From NCBI GenBank assembly GCA_934254585.1, contig CAKQLF010000001.1, forward strand, positions 248,001 to 312,000: a DNA stretch of 64,000 nt, given 5' to 3'. Numbering within the stretch: the stretch's first letter is position 1; each line of letters starts with the position of its first letter. Shown piece after piece: positions 42,416-50,966 of this stretch. The DNA is from an uncultured Alphaproteobacteria bacterium (lineage in GTDB: Bacteria; Pseudomonadota; Alphaproteobacteria; RF32; CAG-239). Under the pieces are notes generated by a model that did no database searches, was not told where the DNA came from, and saw only the letters and a program-made list of their open reading frames with translations. The translations under genes and the position numbers were made by a program.

Positions 42416-42985
42416 TTATTTAATGTTTTTTCTAATCACTTTTTTCTTGTCGTCTTTTTGTTTGTTGTGAACGGCAGAAATGGCCAAGGCGTTTTCCAAA
42501 TCTTTTTCGTTGCACAAGCCGATGGCAACCGGATTCATTGGTTTCAAATTAATCATATCGGCATATTCACCGTTGCGAATTTTAGCAATGGTTGGTTTTG
42601 TTGTTCCGACAAGTTTACAAATTTGCGAGTCCATAATTTCCGGACAATGTTTCAAAATCCATAAAATAGCGGCCGGTTTGCTGTTACGTTGTGACGGAGA
42701 AAGAACTTTTTTCGCTTTGGCGTTGCGTTCTTTAACATTTTTTTCCAAAATATTGGCTTTTAAGTCGGCGGTAGGGTCTTTTTCGCAACGGCGAATTTCT
42801 TCCCAGTCCAACTGACCATTGTTAATTGGGCTTAAACCCTGAATATTATAAGCAATATCACCATCGGCAATTGCTTGAATTTCCAGTTCGTGAATTTCAC
42901 AAAATTTGGCAATTTGGCGGAAGGTTAAAGAAGTGTTGTCAACCAACCATACCGCAGTGGCTTTTGGCATTAAAGGAGCCGTCAT
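42416..42985 (-). CDS. trcR: Cell-cycle transcriptional regulator TrcR (DUF1013)
   Basis: This protein is found only in alphaproteobacteria and is linked to transcription and cell-cycle control. At 189 residues it has the family N-terminus PLMPKATAVWLVDNTSLTFRQIA, followed by GIAY-like DGDIAYNIQGLSPI, PSQRNSKPAAILWILKH and TKPTIAKIR. The C-terminus is Lys-rich (KKKVIRKN). AAAGGA precedes the ATG. It supports the taxonomic placement. Confidence 0.9.
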   Translation of the reverse strand: MTAPLMPKATAVWLVDNTSLTFRQIAKFCEIHELEIQAIADGDIAYNIQGLSPINNGQLDWEEIRRCEKDPTADLKANILEKNVKERNAKAKKVLSPSQRNSKPAAILWILKHCPEIMDSQICKLVGTTKPTIAKIRNGEYADMINLKPMNPVAIGLCNEKDLENALAISAVHNKQKDDKKKVIRKNIK

Positions 42986-43074
42986 TATTTTTTCCTTTCA
43001 TAAAAAACTTTATATTGTCCATACAATAGACATTGTTTTTGCAAGATACAAGATATTTTTTTCTTTATAAACGC

Positions 43075-43098
43075 AAAAACCCGCTCAAAGGCGGGCTT
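43075..43098 (-). terminator. rpmE terminator
   Basis: CCCGC (43080-43084) pairs with GCGGG (43091-43095), with a run of A on the plus strand before it (U in the minus transcript), about 20 bases past the rpmE stop. Confidence 0.8.
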
Positions 43099-43115
43099 TT
43101 ATTCTAAAATTCAAA

Positions 43116-43346
43116 TTAGTTGCTAGATTTCAAACCAAAAGCACCAAATTTGCTGTTGAAACGACCAACGCGACCGCCGGTATCAACAACACGACGAATA
43201 CCAGTCCAAGCTGGATGTGACTTAGGGTCGATTTCGAGCAACATTTTTTCGCCGGCTTTGCCCCAAGTAGATTTGGTTTTAACTTCAGTTCCATCTGTCA
43301 TCACATAAGTAATTTCGTGATAATCAGGGTGAATTCCTTTTTTCAT
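43116..43346 (-). CDS. rpmE: 50S ribosomal protein L31
   Basis: This 76-residue ribosomal protein starts MKKGIHPDYHEITYVMTDG and has HPAWTG and GGRVGRF. It lacks the cysteines of the zinc-binding form, as is usual in alphaproteobacteria. TTGGAG precedes ATG 43346 at good spacing, whereas an in-frame upstream ATG is not supported. It is monocistronic and followed by a terminator. Confidence 0.96.
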   Translation of the reverse strand: MKKGIHPDYHEITYVMTDGTEVKTKSTWGKAGEKMLLEIDPKSHPAWTGIRRVVDTGGRVGRFNSKFGAFGLKSSN

Positions 43347-43447
43347 TTTTATCTCCAAATAAAATACTTTATATAGTTTTTACGCTTTTATACATTAAGC
43401 AAACAAAATACGCAAGTATTATTTTTACTGTTTTTTAAATTTTTTTA

Positions 43448-44230
43448 TCATTTTGCCAAAGTATTGGCTGCTTTTTGACGCAAAGCTTCATTGGTGGCAA
43501 TTAGAGCTCCGCCGAATAAAACTTTGGTAAAGTCTTCGGAACGCACATCGGTTTCGCCCAAAGCCACAATATAGCCTCCGGATTCTTTTACCAACAGCAT
43601 ACCGGCGGCAATGGTTTGCGGCAAATTATCAGCCGAAACAACAATATCCAATTTTCCGGCGGCTAAATAGGCTAAATCCAAAGAAGACGTGCCTTTCACC
43701 AACACGTTTTTGCTCAAGCTTAAAGATTTGCGGAATAGTTCAGCACTGGTTCCGCAACCGATGAGTGCCTGTTCTGTCATTTTGGTGCCGGCTACGCGCA
43801 AACGCTCGTGACTACGGAAACCTTCTTTAAATGCGCCGCAACCTTTTTCGGCAAAAAACAATTCATCATAAACCGGATTATAAACCACGGCGTCGACTAC
43901 CACGTTGTTTTCCACCATAGCAACCGAAACGGCAAAACTTCCATTACCGTGGGCAAAGTTGGCAAAACCGTCAATAGGGGTAACCAAAAAATAGTTGCCG
44001 TCAGCCGGAATAACATCGTCTTTTTTGCTGACAAAAGCATAAGTCGGTTTTAATTTAGCCAATTCTTCCTGAAGTGTTTTTTCCACTTTTTCATAAGAAC
44101 GTTGGGCAAAGCGGCCATCGTTGTGGCCGGATTGCAAGTGTTCCAATTCATTAAAGTCGCGCGACAGGGCTACAGAGGCCTTTTTGACGGCATTAGCTAT
44201 CGCGGTTAAAGCAGTTGAAATATAAGCCAT
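43448..44230 (-). CDS. Inositol monophosphatase-like protein with degenerate active site (SuhB-like)
   Basis: This 260-residue protein has the IMPase/SuhB fold: NELEHLQSGHNDGRFA near 26, FLVTPIDGFANFAHGNGSFAVSVAMV near 81-106, SSLDLAYLAAG near 181, and IAAGMLLVKESGG near 207. The metal-site residues are changed: DPxDGT has become TPIDGF, the GEE motif is SKKDD, and WDxAAG has become PQTIAAG. It is therefore unlikely to hydrolyse phosphate like IMPase. SuhB in E. coli also acts in rRNA transcription antitermination without catalysis. It is coupled to efp by TAATG. Confidence 0.75.
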   Translation of the reverse strand: MAYISTALTAIANAVKKASVALSRDFNELEHLQSGHNDGRFAQRSYEKVEKTLQEELAKLKPTYAFVSKKDDVIPADGNYFLVTPIDGFANFAHGNGSFAVSVAMVENNVVVDAVVYNPVYDELFFAEKGCGAFKEGFRSHERLRVAGTKMTEQALIGCGTSAELFRKSLSLSKNVLVKGTSSLDLAYLAAGKLDIVVSADNLPQTIAAGMLLVKESGGYIVALGETDVRSEDFTKVLFGGALIATNEALRQKAANTLAK

Positions 44231-44793
44231 TATTTTGCTCTTTCAACATAGTTGGCTTCAGAAGTGCCGACAACGATTTTGTCGCCTACACCGATAAACG
44301 GAGGAACGGTTGTGCGCACGCCATTGTCCAAAATAGCCGGTTTGTATGAAGAAGAAACGGTTTGACCTTTAATCACCGGTTCGGTTTCAACAACTTCGCA
44401 AACAACCTGCAGAGGTAAATCAACAGAAATCGGACGACCGTCAATGTAAGAAACTTTCACGCTCATACCATCTGTCAAAAACGGACGAGAATCGCCAAGC
44501 AAATCGGCAGGCATAGTGAATTGTTCAAAAGTTTCGGATTCCATAAAGGTTAAACCGGTGGAGTCTTCAAACAAAAATTGGCAGTCTTTATCTTCAACCA
44601 TCAATTTTTCTACAGTGTCTTCAGTTCTGAAACGTTCGTTAGTTTTGGTTCCGGCTTCAACTTCTTTCATTTCCACCTGCATAAAAGCACCGCCTTTACC
44701 CGGTTTAATGTGTACGGCTTTGGTAATAGTCCAAGGTTTGCCTTTATATTCAATAACCCAACCAATTCTAATTGCTCCGGCAAGTTGTTTCAT
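44230..44793 (-). CDS. efp: Elongation factor P
   Basis: EF-P relieves ribosome stalling at consecutive prolines. It starts with IRIGWVIEYKGKPW, and residue Lys in KPGKGGAF, the position modified by lysylation in other bacteria, is present. TVEKLMVEDKDCQFLFED and FEQFTMPADLLGD fit domain II. It is 187 residues, as usual. No EpmA- or EarP-type modification gene is in the window. It is coupled to the SuhB-like gene. Confidence 0.96.
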   Translation of the reverse strand: MKQLAGAIRIGWVIEYKGKPWTITKAVHIKPGKGGAFMQVEMKEVEAGTKTNERFRTEDTVEKLMVEDKDCQFLFEDSTGLTFMESETFEQFTMPADLLGDSRPFLTDGMSVKVSYIDGRPISVDLPLQVVCEVVETEPVIKGQTVSSSYKPAILDNGVRTTVPPFIGVGDKIVVGTSEANYVERAK

Positions 44794-44865
44794 ATTTTTA
44801 TCTCCTATTTACAATGTTAAAAATGATTATTTAATTTTGATGTTCGCAACATAAACCAACATTTT

Positions 44866-45390
44866 TTATTTCGCAACAAAAATCGTATAGGCTGTGTCGT
44901 TTAAAATGACAAAATCCGCCGGTATTTTGCGGGTATCAATTTCATCTTCAGGCAAAACGGCGTTTTGAATTAAAAAAAGGTCACTATACCATTTTAGAAG
45001 TTCGATGTTGTGGTCAAGACCGTCTTTCCAAATACGAAAGATAATAAAGTCCGGCTCGCATTCACTGACTAACATCGCTTCGTGCCGGCGGTTTCGGCAA
45101 ATAACGCCTAACAGGGCTTTTTTGCATTTTGCTTTAATCTCTTTGATTTGTTTTGCGGGATTTTCATTTTTTGACGTGTCGATAATCAATCCATCGCCAA
45201 GATTTTGCAAATATAAATCGGCGGCTTTTTCTCCAGACAACAATACTAATTTTTTTGCCGCCTGTGCTTTGGCGTAAAAATCGGCAATAAAACTTTGCGG
45301 CAGCGAATCGGAAAGAATAAAGCAACCGAGTTGCGAATCGTTAAGCAGATTTGTATTTTCTTGCGTAATATTAATGATTAAGTTTTGCAT
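44866..45390 (-). CDS. Thiamine-phosphate-synthase-like (TenI/ThiE) protein, degenerate
   Basis: This 174-residue protein has ThiE-like barrel elements (LGCFILSD, GLIIDTS, KALLGVICRNRRHEA, EPDFIIFRI) but is shorter than ThiE (about 210) and lacks the phosphate-binding Gly-rich loops and the diphosphate site. The weak similarity is a reading by eye. In other alphaproteobacteria a ThiE-like gene is often next to efp and suhB, which is the main support. Function is unknown and it may be a non-catalytic paralogue. Confidence 0.45.
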   Translation of the reverse strand: MQNLIINITQENTNLLNDSQLGCFILSDSLPQSFIADFYAKAQAAKKLVLLSGEKAADLYLQNLGDGLIIDTSKNENPAKQIKEIKAKCKKALLGVICRNRRHEAMLVSECEPDFIIFRIWKDGLDHNIELLKWYSDLFLIQNAVLPEDEIDTRKIPADFVILNDTAYTIFVAK

Positions 45391-45459
45391 TTTAATATTC
45401 TTTGTGTTAGCTATAAATTAAGTTAGTGAAAGTATATAAACAATTTGTGTTAAAGGAAA

Positions 45460-46110
45460 GTGTTTTTTACGATGGATATGCAAAAAATGGAACAAAGCCA
45501 AAATTCTTTGGAACGCTTGAGAAAATCAGTTGATGAACTGATTGAGGTTATTCATAAACAGCAAGCCGATTTTGAACAAAAGCTTAAAGCAGAGCAGGAT
45601 AAAACCGCGTTGGAAAGTGCAAAAGCCGAGGTTTTAAGTGCGGATAACGCAAAGTTAAAGTCTGAACTGGCGGCGGCTCAGAACAATTCGGAAAATGAAG
45701 CTCGTCTGCAACAGCTGCAAAATGAAATTGAAAATAAAACAGCTAAAATAAGCAATTTGCAAAATGAAGTGCAGAACTTGAACAATGCTTTGACGAATCG
45801 CAAAAATCAGTTGGAAGAACTGGAGGCTAAAAATAAGCAATTTGCCGAGCAGTTGGAAGAGGCTAACGGTAGAGTTTTAACCTTGGAACAAACAAGTTCG
45901 GCCGGTAGCAGCGAGTTGGAAGAACTGAAAGAGCAATTGGCGGCGGAAACGTTGCAAAAAGAGGATTTAGCGCAAAAATGTCAGGATTTTGAAACAAAAC
46001 TGGCCGAAATGCAAACAACAATCAGCCAAACCTCGGAAAATATTGACGATGTGGTGGCCAGACTGGAAAAGGTGTTAGAAGAAAATGGGGCAAGTTACAA
46101 TAACAATTGA
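45460..46110 (+). CDS. Coiled-coil division-associated protein (ZauP-like, DUF4164-type)
   Basis: This 216-residue protein is almost entirely one coiled coil, with heptads over residues 10-210 (LERLRKSVDELIEVI, KAEQDKTALESAKAEV, LQQLQNEIENKTAKI). It overlaps the start of zapA by 26 bases. In Caulobacter a coiled-coil protein of the same kind, ZauP, is encoded with zapA and helps place it at the division ring, so the same role is inferred. Start is ambiguous: GTG 45460 has AAGGA close by, and ATG 45472 is an alternative. Confidence 0.65.
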   Translation: MFFTMDMQKMEQSQNSLERLRKSVDELIEVIHKQQADFEQKLKAEQDKTALESAKAEVLSADNAKLKSELAAAQNNSENEARLQQLQNEIENKTAKISNLQNEVQNLNNALTNRKNQLEELEAKNKQFAEQLEEANGRVLTLEQTSSAGSSELEELKEQLAAETLQKEDLAQKCQDFETKLAEMQTTISQTSENIDDVVARLEKVLEENGASYNNN

Positions 46111-46405
46111 CAAGCGCGAATACGCCATAACTTGTGAAGACGGCGAAGAGGCGCACATTATTAAATTATCGCGGATTTTGGACGGCAAAGCAAAATTGCT
46201 GTCGCAAAGCATCGGCTTGGTGAATGAAAATATGATGTTAGCAATGGTTGGTTTGTTGTTGGCTGATGAAAACGCCGAATTGCAAAAGAAAAACGGCGGG
46301 GTTTCTGATGAAAATATAAAACAAATAGACGAAGCCGTTGCCAAATCCATAGACAGCGAATCGCAGCGAATTCATTCGCTTGTGCAAAATATAAAACCTT
46401 TGTGA
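46085..46405 (+). CDS. zapA: Cell division protein ZapA
   Basis: This 106-residue protein promotes FtsZ filament bundling. The N-terminal MGQVTITIDKREYAITCEDGEE matches the ZapA fold, followed by an amphipathic dimerisation helix (LSQSIGLVNENMMLAMVGLLLADEN). It is in the ZauP-like/zapA/6S RNA order. The zapA-ssrS linkage is seen in many proteobacteria. Confidence 0.88.
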   Translation: MGQVTITIDKREYAITCEDGEEAHIIKLSRILDGKAKLLSQSIGLVNENMMLAMVGLLLADENAELQKKNGGVSDENIKQIDEAVAKSIDSESQRIHSLVQNIKPL

Positions 46406-46456
46406 TTTTGTGGTGGAAAAGTAAGAAAAATTTGCTTTTTTCCGCTTGAAATACAT

Positions 46457-46485
46457 TTGATTTTACGCTAGTATATTTATATAAA
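46457..46485 (+). promoter_or_regulatory. 6S RNA promoter
   Basis: A -35 TTGATT (46457-46462) and a -10 TATAAA (46480-46485) with 17 bases between. The predicted start falls at the base of the 6S RNA closing stem (46490). Confidence 0.7.
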
Positions 46486-46489
46486 TAAA

Positions 46490-46640
46490 GACTGTCTGAT
46501 GCGTCATCACCGCATGTCTTTCCGGCCAACATTATTATTTAGGGAGCTGTCTCTGTCTAAATCGTGGTTTAGTTATATGGCACCCACCTTGTACAAGCGG
46601 TTCGGTAGAGAATGTTCTCGGATACGGTCAGACGGTCGCA
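46490..46640 (+). ncRNA. ssrS: 6S RNA
   Basis: This RNA mimics an open promoter and binds the sigma-70 holoenzyme. A closing stem is formed by GACTGTCTGA (46490-46499) with TCAGACGGTC (46628-46637). The conserved GGCACCCACCTTG in its middle is typical of alphaproteobacterial 6S RNAs. It lies directly downstream of zapA. Its size of about 150 bases is as expected. The exact ends and the central bubble need a covariance-model check. Confidence 0.75.
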
Positions 46641-46647
46641 GTTTTAA

Positions 46648-46675
46648 CGTCGCCCCAGGTTGGGCGGCGTTTTTA
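46648..46675 (+). terminator. 6S RNA terminator
   Basis: CGTCGCCC (46648-46655) pairs with GGGCGGCG (46662-46669) and is followed by T residues. Confidence 0.85.
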
Positions 46676-46898
46676 TATTTTTTTCAACAAATAGTATCCA
46701 CAGCGCGGTGAATTTTAAAATAAATTAACTTGACTTTTTTGCGGGGGGGTAACCTATTTTTTGCAAGTAAAAAGTGTGTTGTGTTTTTAAGAATGACAAA
46801 TTCAGGGGTTAGAAATAAAATGCTCTTAGTAGTCAATAATATATATTTCGCAAATGTGTATTTGACTTAGTTTTAATTCGCAAAGAAAGGAAATAAGC

Positions 46899-49493
46899 AT
46901 GAGGAAAAGTTTGTTATTATCAACAGCATTGGTGGCGGTTTTCGCAGCTACACAGACGTTTGCAGCAGGTGATATTATTACAGGCGAGGTTAATATTTCA
47001 AATATTGAAAACAAAACAGAAGAAAGTTTTGATAGCTATTATGGTATTGTTTATTCGGTTACATCAACAGGAACTTTGAATATTGAAAATTCTTATTTTG
47101 CCAACAAAACAAATAAAATAGGTGTTGGAGTAATTTATAGTGAAAGTAAGTCCTTAAAAATAGAGGGAACTTCTTTCGTAGAAAACAGCGCAAAAACTGA
47201 AGGTGGAGCTATATCTTTATACGGAGAAGACAATTATACATCTGATAAAGACTTGGCAGTCGCAAATATTAATAATTCCACATTTAAAAATAATAAAATT
47301 ACGGCTGCTGATGTTGGTGGGGCAATTTCTGTTGGGCGCAATACTAAAGCAATTATTTCAAATTCTATTTTTGAAGGTAATACAGCCGATAATGGATGGA
47401 GCGGTGCAATTAATTCTTATGCATCGTCGAAAGATACATATGGTTTATCAAAAGGTGGTATCTTAGATATTTCCAACTCTAAATTTATAAATAATTCGGC
47501 ATTGGGAAATGGTGCTATAGGAGCTTTTTCTGAAACAAAATTAGATTCGGTTGATTTTATTGGTAATAAAGCAACTGGCACAGAAGCAGATGAAGAAGGT
47601 GCCGGAGCTCTCTTTTTAGGCGCAGTATCTAAAACACAAGCAAATAATTTGAATTTTGAAGCTAACACATCCGTCTCAAATGGTGGTGCTATAGCTACTC
47701 GTACCGGACAATTAGCAAATAACAGCAATGCAGAGTTGAGTTTGGTAAATTCTGTTTTGAGAGCAAATTCAGCTGAAAAAAATGGTGGTGCTGTTTATAA
47801 CACTTTTTATAAAAGTAGTATTGGTGATTATGTTAACATATCTTCCACAATTTTTGAGGAAAATAAAGCCGGTATAAATGGTGGTGCTGTTTATAATAAT
47901 GGTGAAAAAGATAAAGGTGGAAAGGTAGCTTCTATATTATTTGCGGATTCAACATTTACAAATAACGTTGCCGGTTCAGAAGGCGGTGCCGTGTATAATA
48001 TGAAAAATGCGGCTATCAAATTTAGCGGCAATAACGTATTTTCCGGCAATACAGCCGGCGGTAAGGCAAATGATATTCACAATGAAGGCGCAATCAATGT
48101 CGCCGGCGACTTTACTTTGGATGGTGGTATAAGCGGCGATGGCACAATCACTTTCGCCAAAGATTCCAACTTGTCGGTTAAAGTTAATAAAACCGCAATC
48201 GCCAACAATGTGGTTAATAACGGCGCAACCTTAAATATGATTTTTGATACCGGATTTGAGGGCGAATATCAGCTTGTTACCGGCTCTTTGGATAAAGAAT
48301 TTGACGGCTACAACAATAACGCTTTGTACAACATTGAGTCATCTAAAAACGGCACTTATCAGATTAGCAAAAAAACAGCTCAAGAAATTTCTGATGCGGT
48401 GGCGGCTACGCAAAACGAGGCTAATGTTATTGCCGCTTTAACGGCCAACGAATCTACAGGTCACGCAAAATCAGACTTGATTGCCAATTCGGTAAATGAG
48501 GCTTTGCAAAGCGGGGACGCTGCTAAAATTACTGCTGCCAAAGAGGCCGCTTCAGCGTTGGCTCCGGAAGTGGTGCCTGTAGTTCCACAAACCGAAACTA
48601 TGGTGGCCAAACAGGTTTATAACGCAATCGGAACTCGCTTGAGCGGTGGAATCAATAGCGCAAATCAAGGTATTTCTTCCGGTGATATGTTAGACGATGC
48701 GGCGGTTTGGGTGCAAGGTTTGTATAACAAATCTAAGCTGAACAACACTTCAAAAGCTTATGGCTATGACGCTGACACTTATGGAACAGCTTTCGGTTTG
48801 GAAAAATTTGTTACCAAATCTGTTAAACTCGGTGCCGGTTATGCTTATAACTATACCGACATTGATGGCCATAATCGTGATACAGATGTTCATACAAGCA
48901 CTTTGTTTGCATACGGCGAATATAAGCCGAACAATTGGTTTGTAAACGGTATTGCTTCGTATGGTTGGTCTGATTATTCCGAAACAAAACATTCTACTGT
49001 TGATGTAAAATCTAAGTACGATGTTAATACATTCGGTTTGCAAGCTATGACCGGTTATGATTTCAATTTGCCGCAAGCCTTTACTTTGACGCCGGAAGCC
49101 GGTGTGCGTTATGCGCGTGTCGAGCAAGACGGATATGTTGATGATGCAGGACAAAGCGTAAAAAGTCATAACAGCGATATTTGGACAGGCGTTGCCGGTG
49201 CTAAATTAAGCAAAGCTTTCGCCGCTGATAATGGTATGATTTTCAAGCCTGAATTGCGTTTGGCCGCAACTTATGATTTGAAAAACGATAAGTCTAATTC
49301 TTTTGTAACTTTGGCCAACGGCACATCTTATGCAGTGCAAAACACCTCTTTGAAACGTTTTGGCGTTGAAGTAGGTGCAGGTGTAACTGCAAATTTGAAC
49401 GACAATGTTGAACTTTCTTTGGGATACGAAGGTCGTTTTCGTGAGCACTATCAAGACCATACCGGTTTGATTAACGCCAAATACAAATTCTAG
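46899..49493 (+). CDS. Autotransporter with polymorphic-outer-membrane-protein-like passenger
   Basis: This 864-residue surface protein has a signal peptide at 1-22 (LSTALVAVFAATQTFAA). Its passenger (about 25-470) is a right-handed beta-helix with repeated GGAI or GGAV turns followed by a polar strand and FxxN motifs (GGAISLYG, GGAISVGR, GGAIATRT, GGAVYNTF, GGAVYNNG, GGAVYNM), like Chlamydia Pmp proteins. The C-terminal autotransporter barrel (about 590-864) has VWVQGLYNKSK, AFGLEKFV and ends YEGRFREHY...NAKYKF. AAGGAAA precedes the start. Upstream is a 220-base gap after 6S RNA with no gene. It is probably an adhesin. Confidence 0.88.
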   Translation: MRKSLLLSTALVAVFAATQTFAAGDIITGEVNISNIENKTEESFDSYYGIVYSVTSTGTLNIENSYFANKTNKIGVGVIYSESKSLKIEGTSFVENSAKTEGGAISLYGEDNYTSDKDLAVANINNSTFKNNKITAADVGGAISVGRNTKAIISNSIFEGNTADNGWSGAINSYASSKDTYGLSKGGILDISNSKFINNSALGNGAIGAFSETKLDSVDFIGNKATGTEADEEGAGALFLGAVSKTQANNLNFEANTSVSNGGAIATRTGQLANNSNAELSLVNSVLRANSAEKNGGAVYNTFYKSSIGDYVNISSTIFEENKAGINGGAVYNNGEKDKGGKVASILFADSTFTNNVAGSEGGAVYNMKNAAIKFSGNNVFSGNTAGGKANDIHNEGAINVAGDFTLDGGISGDGTITFAKDSNLSVKVNKTAIANNVVNNGATLNMIFDTGFEGEYQLVTGSLDKEFDGYNNNALYNIESSKNGTYQISKKTAQEISDAVAATQNEANVIAALTANESTGHAKSDLIANSVNEALQSGDAAKITAAKEAASALAPEVVPVVPQTETMVAKQVYNAIGTRLSGGINSANQGISSGDMLDDAAVWVQGLYNKSKLNNTSKAYGYDADTYGTAFGLEKFVTKSVKLGAGYAYNYTDIDGHNRDTDVHTSTLFAYGEYKPNNWFVNGIASYGWSDYSETKHSTVDVKSKYDVNTFGLQAMTGYDFNLPQAFTLTPEAGVRYARVEQDGYVDDAGQSVKSHNSDIWTGVAGAKLSKAFAADNGMIFKPELRLAATYDLKNDKSNSFVTLANGTSYAVQNTSLKRFGVEVGAGVTANLNDNVELSLGYEGRFREHYQDHTGLINAKYKF

Positions 49494-49514
49494 TTTTTAA
49501 CCTCTAAATACTCA

Positions 49515-49546
49515 AAACCCACCGTTCTTTTCAGGGCGGTGGGTTT
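49515..49546. terminator. Intrinsic terminator
   Basis: AAACCCACCG (49515-49524) pairs with CGGTGGGTTT (49537-49546), between convergent genes. Confidence 0.85.
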
Positions 49547-49565
49547 GTTGTGAGAAACGGTAATT

Positions 49566-50966
49566 CTATCTTGCGCCGATTAAAGAAACAGAAGAAATTG
49601 TGTCGCCCATACCGACCAGAGTTAAGGGTTTTTCGATAATAATGGTTGGAACGGCTATAATGTCATAGTTTTCATATTGACAGATTCCGCTTTCAATCAG
49701 TTCGGGTTTTTGCAAATACTCGGACAATTCTTGCAGATTGTTAAGACTGATTTCGGAAACTTCTTTGCCGTGCGCCCATAACAGTTGCGCGTGGTCTTCT
49801 ATTTTTCCGGTGCCGGCTTTGGTGGCGGCAACAGTAGAAGCAAGCATCATACCGCGCAGGTTTTGTTCCGCCGAAAGACGAAAGCCTTTATCTTGCAAAG
49901 TCAAATACAAGCCGAACATATGCAGTTGAATCCGCGGTGCTTGCGTTTTTTCTTTTATAAGGCGCACAATTTCAAACAGGCGCGGAGAGGTTAAGTCTTC
50001 GTGAGCCAATTCTTGATATTTTTGCGGATTGACAACTTCCAAGGCATCCAAAGCTTCCCGCTCATTCAAGCCGAGCGAATCGGCAAGCGGAGCAATTTTT
50101 TCGATGATGGCGGTGCGCACTTTTTTATCTTGGGTAGAAGCCAACTCCAAGTGGATAACTCCTTGCGGATTGTGTTTTTTCCAATCTTTAATTAAAGCTA
50201 TGGAGTTGTTGACCAATTCTACGCCATTACGCTTAGAAGTCAAATTGTGATAGCCGGAAAGCACCAAGTAATCATAGCCGTTTTGCGACAAGTGTTTCAC
50301 AAAATCCGGATTGATAACCAAATCAATGTTGGCGGGGTCATAGGTGGCAATAAAACGATTAGACTTTGGACAGGTAAATTCTTTGCCCCAAGCCGTAAAC
50401 GAATCGCCGATGTCAAATTCAATAATCCAATGGATAAGCGGTGTTTCGGCGGCGCGGTCAATATCTGCGGCGCGGCAGACTTTTCCGTTTTCATCAATAC
50501 CGAAAAGGTTTTCTAAGGGCAAAAATTGTTGGGCTTGCAGTTTGGGGTGAGAATTGGTATGAACAAAAACATTTTGCACACCCAAAACGGCTAAGGCATT
50601 GGCAACAATTCCACCTTGTCCACCCATTTGCAGATGGTCGTAACCTAAATTTTGTCTCATCCATTCATAAACCGATTTATCATCGGTAATCCATTCTTCG
50701 GCAATGCCGCGGCTAAAACATTTGGCTATGCCGTGCACCACGTCTTGCGGATTTTCCAATAAAGTGCGCGGACTGTCAAACTCTTTTTCGGTCAGATTGG
50801 TCGTTTTTAGCAATTCGGCAATTTTTTTCCCGCTGATTTTTAAAACCGCGTCAATATTGGTGTTAAAAGCTGTGGCGGCGGAATGTACCTCTTTTACTTT
50901 TTCCAACTGAGCGGGAACAGCGGCGTATTTTTTTAACCAAAGTTTTTGCAAGGCGGCAATCGTCAT
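49566..50966 (-). CDS. ADP-dependent glucokinase/phosphofructokinase family kinase
   Basis: This 466-residue kinase belongs to the ADP-specific sugar kinase family (ribokinase fold), which uses ADP instead of ATP in modified glycolysis. Motifs seen are FNTNIDAVLKI near 34, GGQGGIVANALAVLG near 115-129, HLELAS near 274 and the catalytic GMGDTIS near 453-459, matching the GxGD anion-hole motif. It is best known in euryarchaea and sparse in bacteria. Whether glucose or fructose-6-phosphate is the substrate cannot be told. It overlaps the mitofilin-like gene by ATGA. Confidence 0.85.
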   Translation of the reverse strand: MTIAALQKLWLKKYAAVPAQLEKVKEVHSAATAFNTNIDAVLKISGKKIAELLKTTNLTEKEFDSPRTLLENPQDVVHGIAKCFSRGIAEEWITDDKSVYEWMRQNLGYDHLQMGGQGGIVANALAVLGVQNVFVHTNSHPKLQAQQFLPLENLFGIDENGKVCRAADIDRAAETPLIHWIIEFDIGDSFTAWGKEFTCPKSNRFIATYDPANIDLVINPDFVKHLSQNGYDYLVLSGYHNLTSKRNGVELVNNSIALIKDWKKHNPQGVIHLELASTQDKKVRTAIIEKIAPLADSLGLNEREALDALEVVNPQKYQELAHEDLTSPRLFEIVRLIKEKTQAPRIQLHMFGLYLTLQDKGFRLSAEQNLRGMMLASTVAATKAGTGKIEDHAQLLWAHGKEVSEISLNNLQELSEYLQKPELIESGICQYENYDIIAVPTIIIEKPLTLVGMGDTISSVSLIGAR

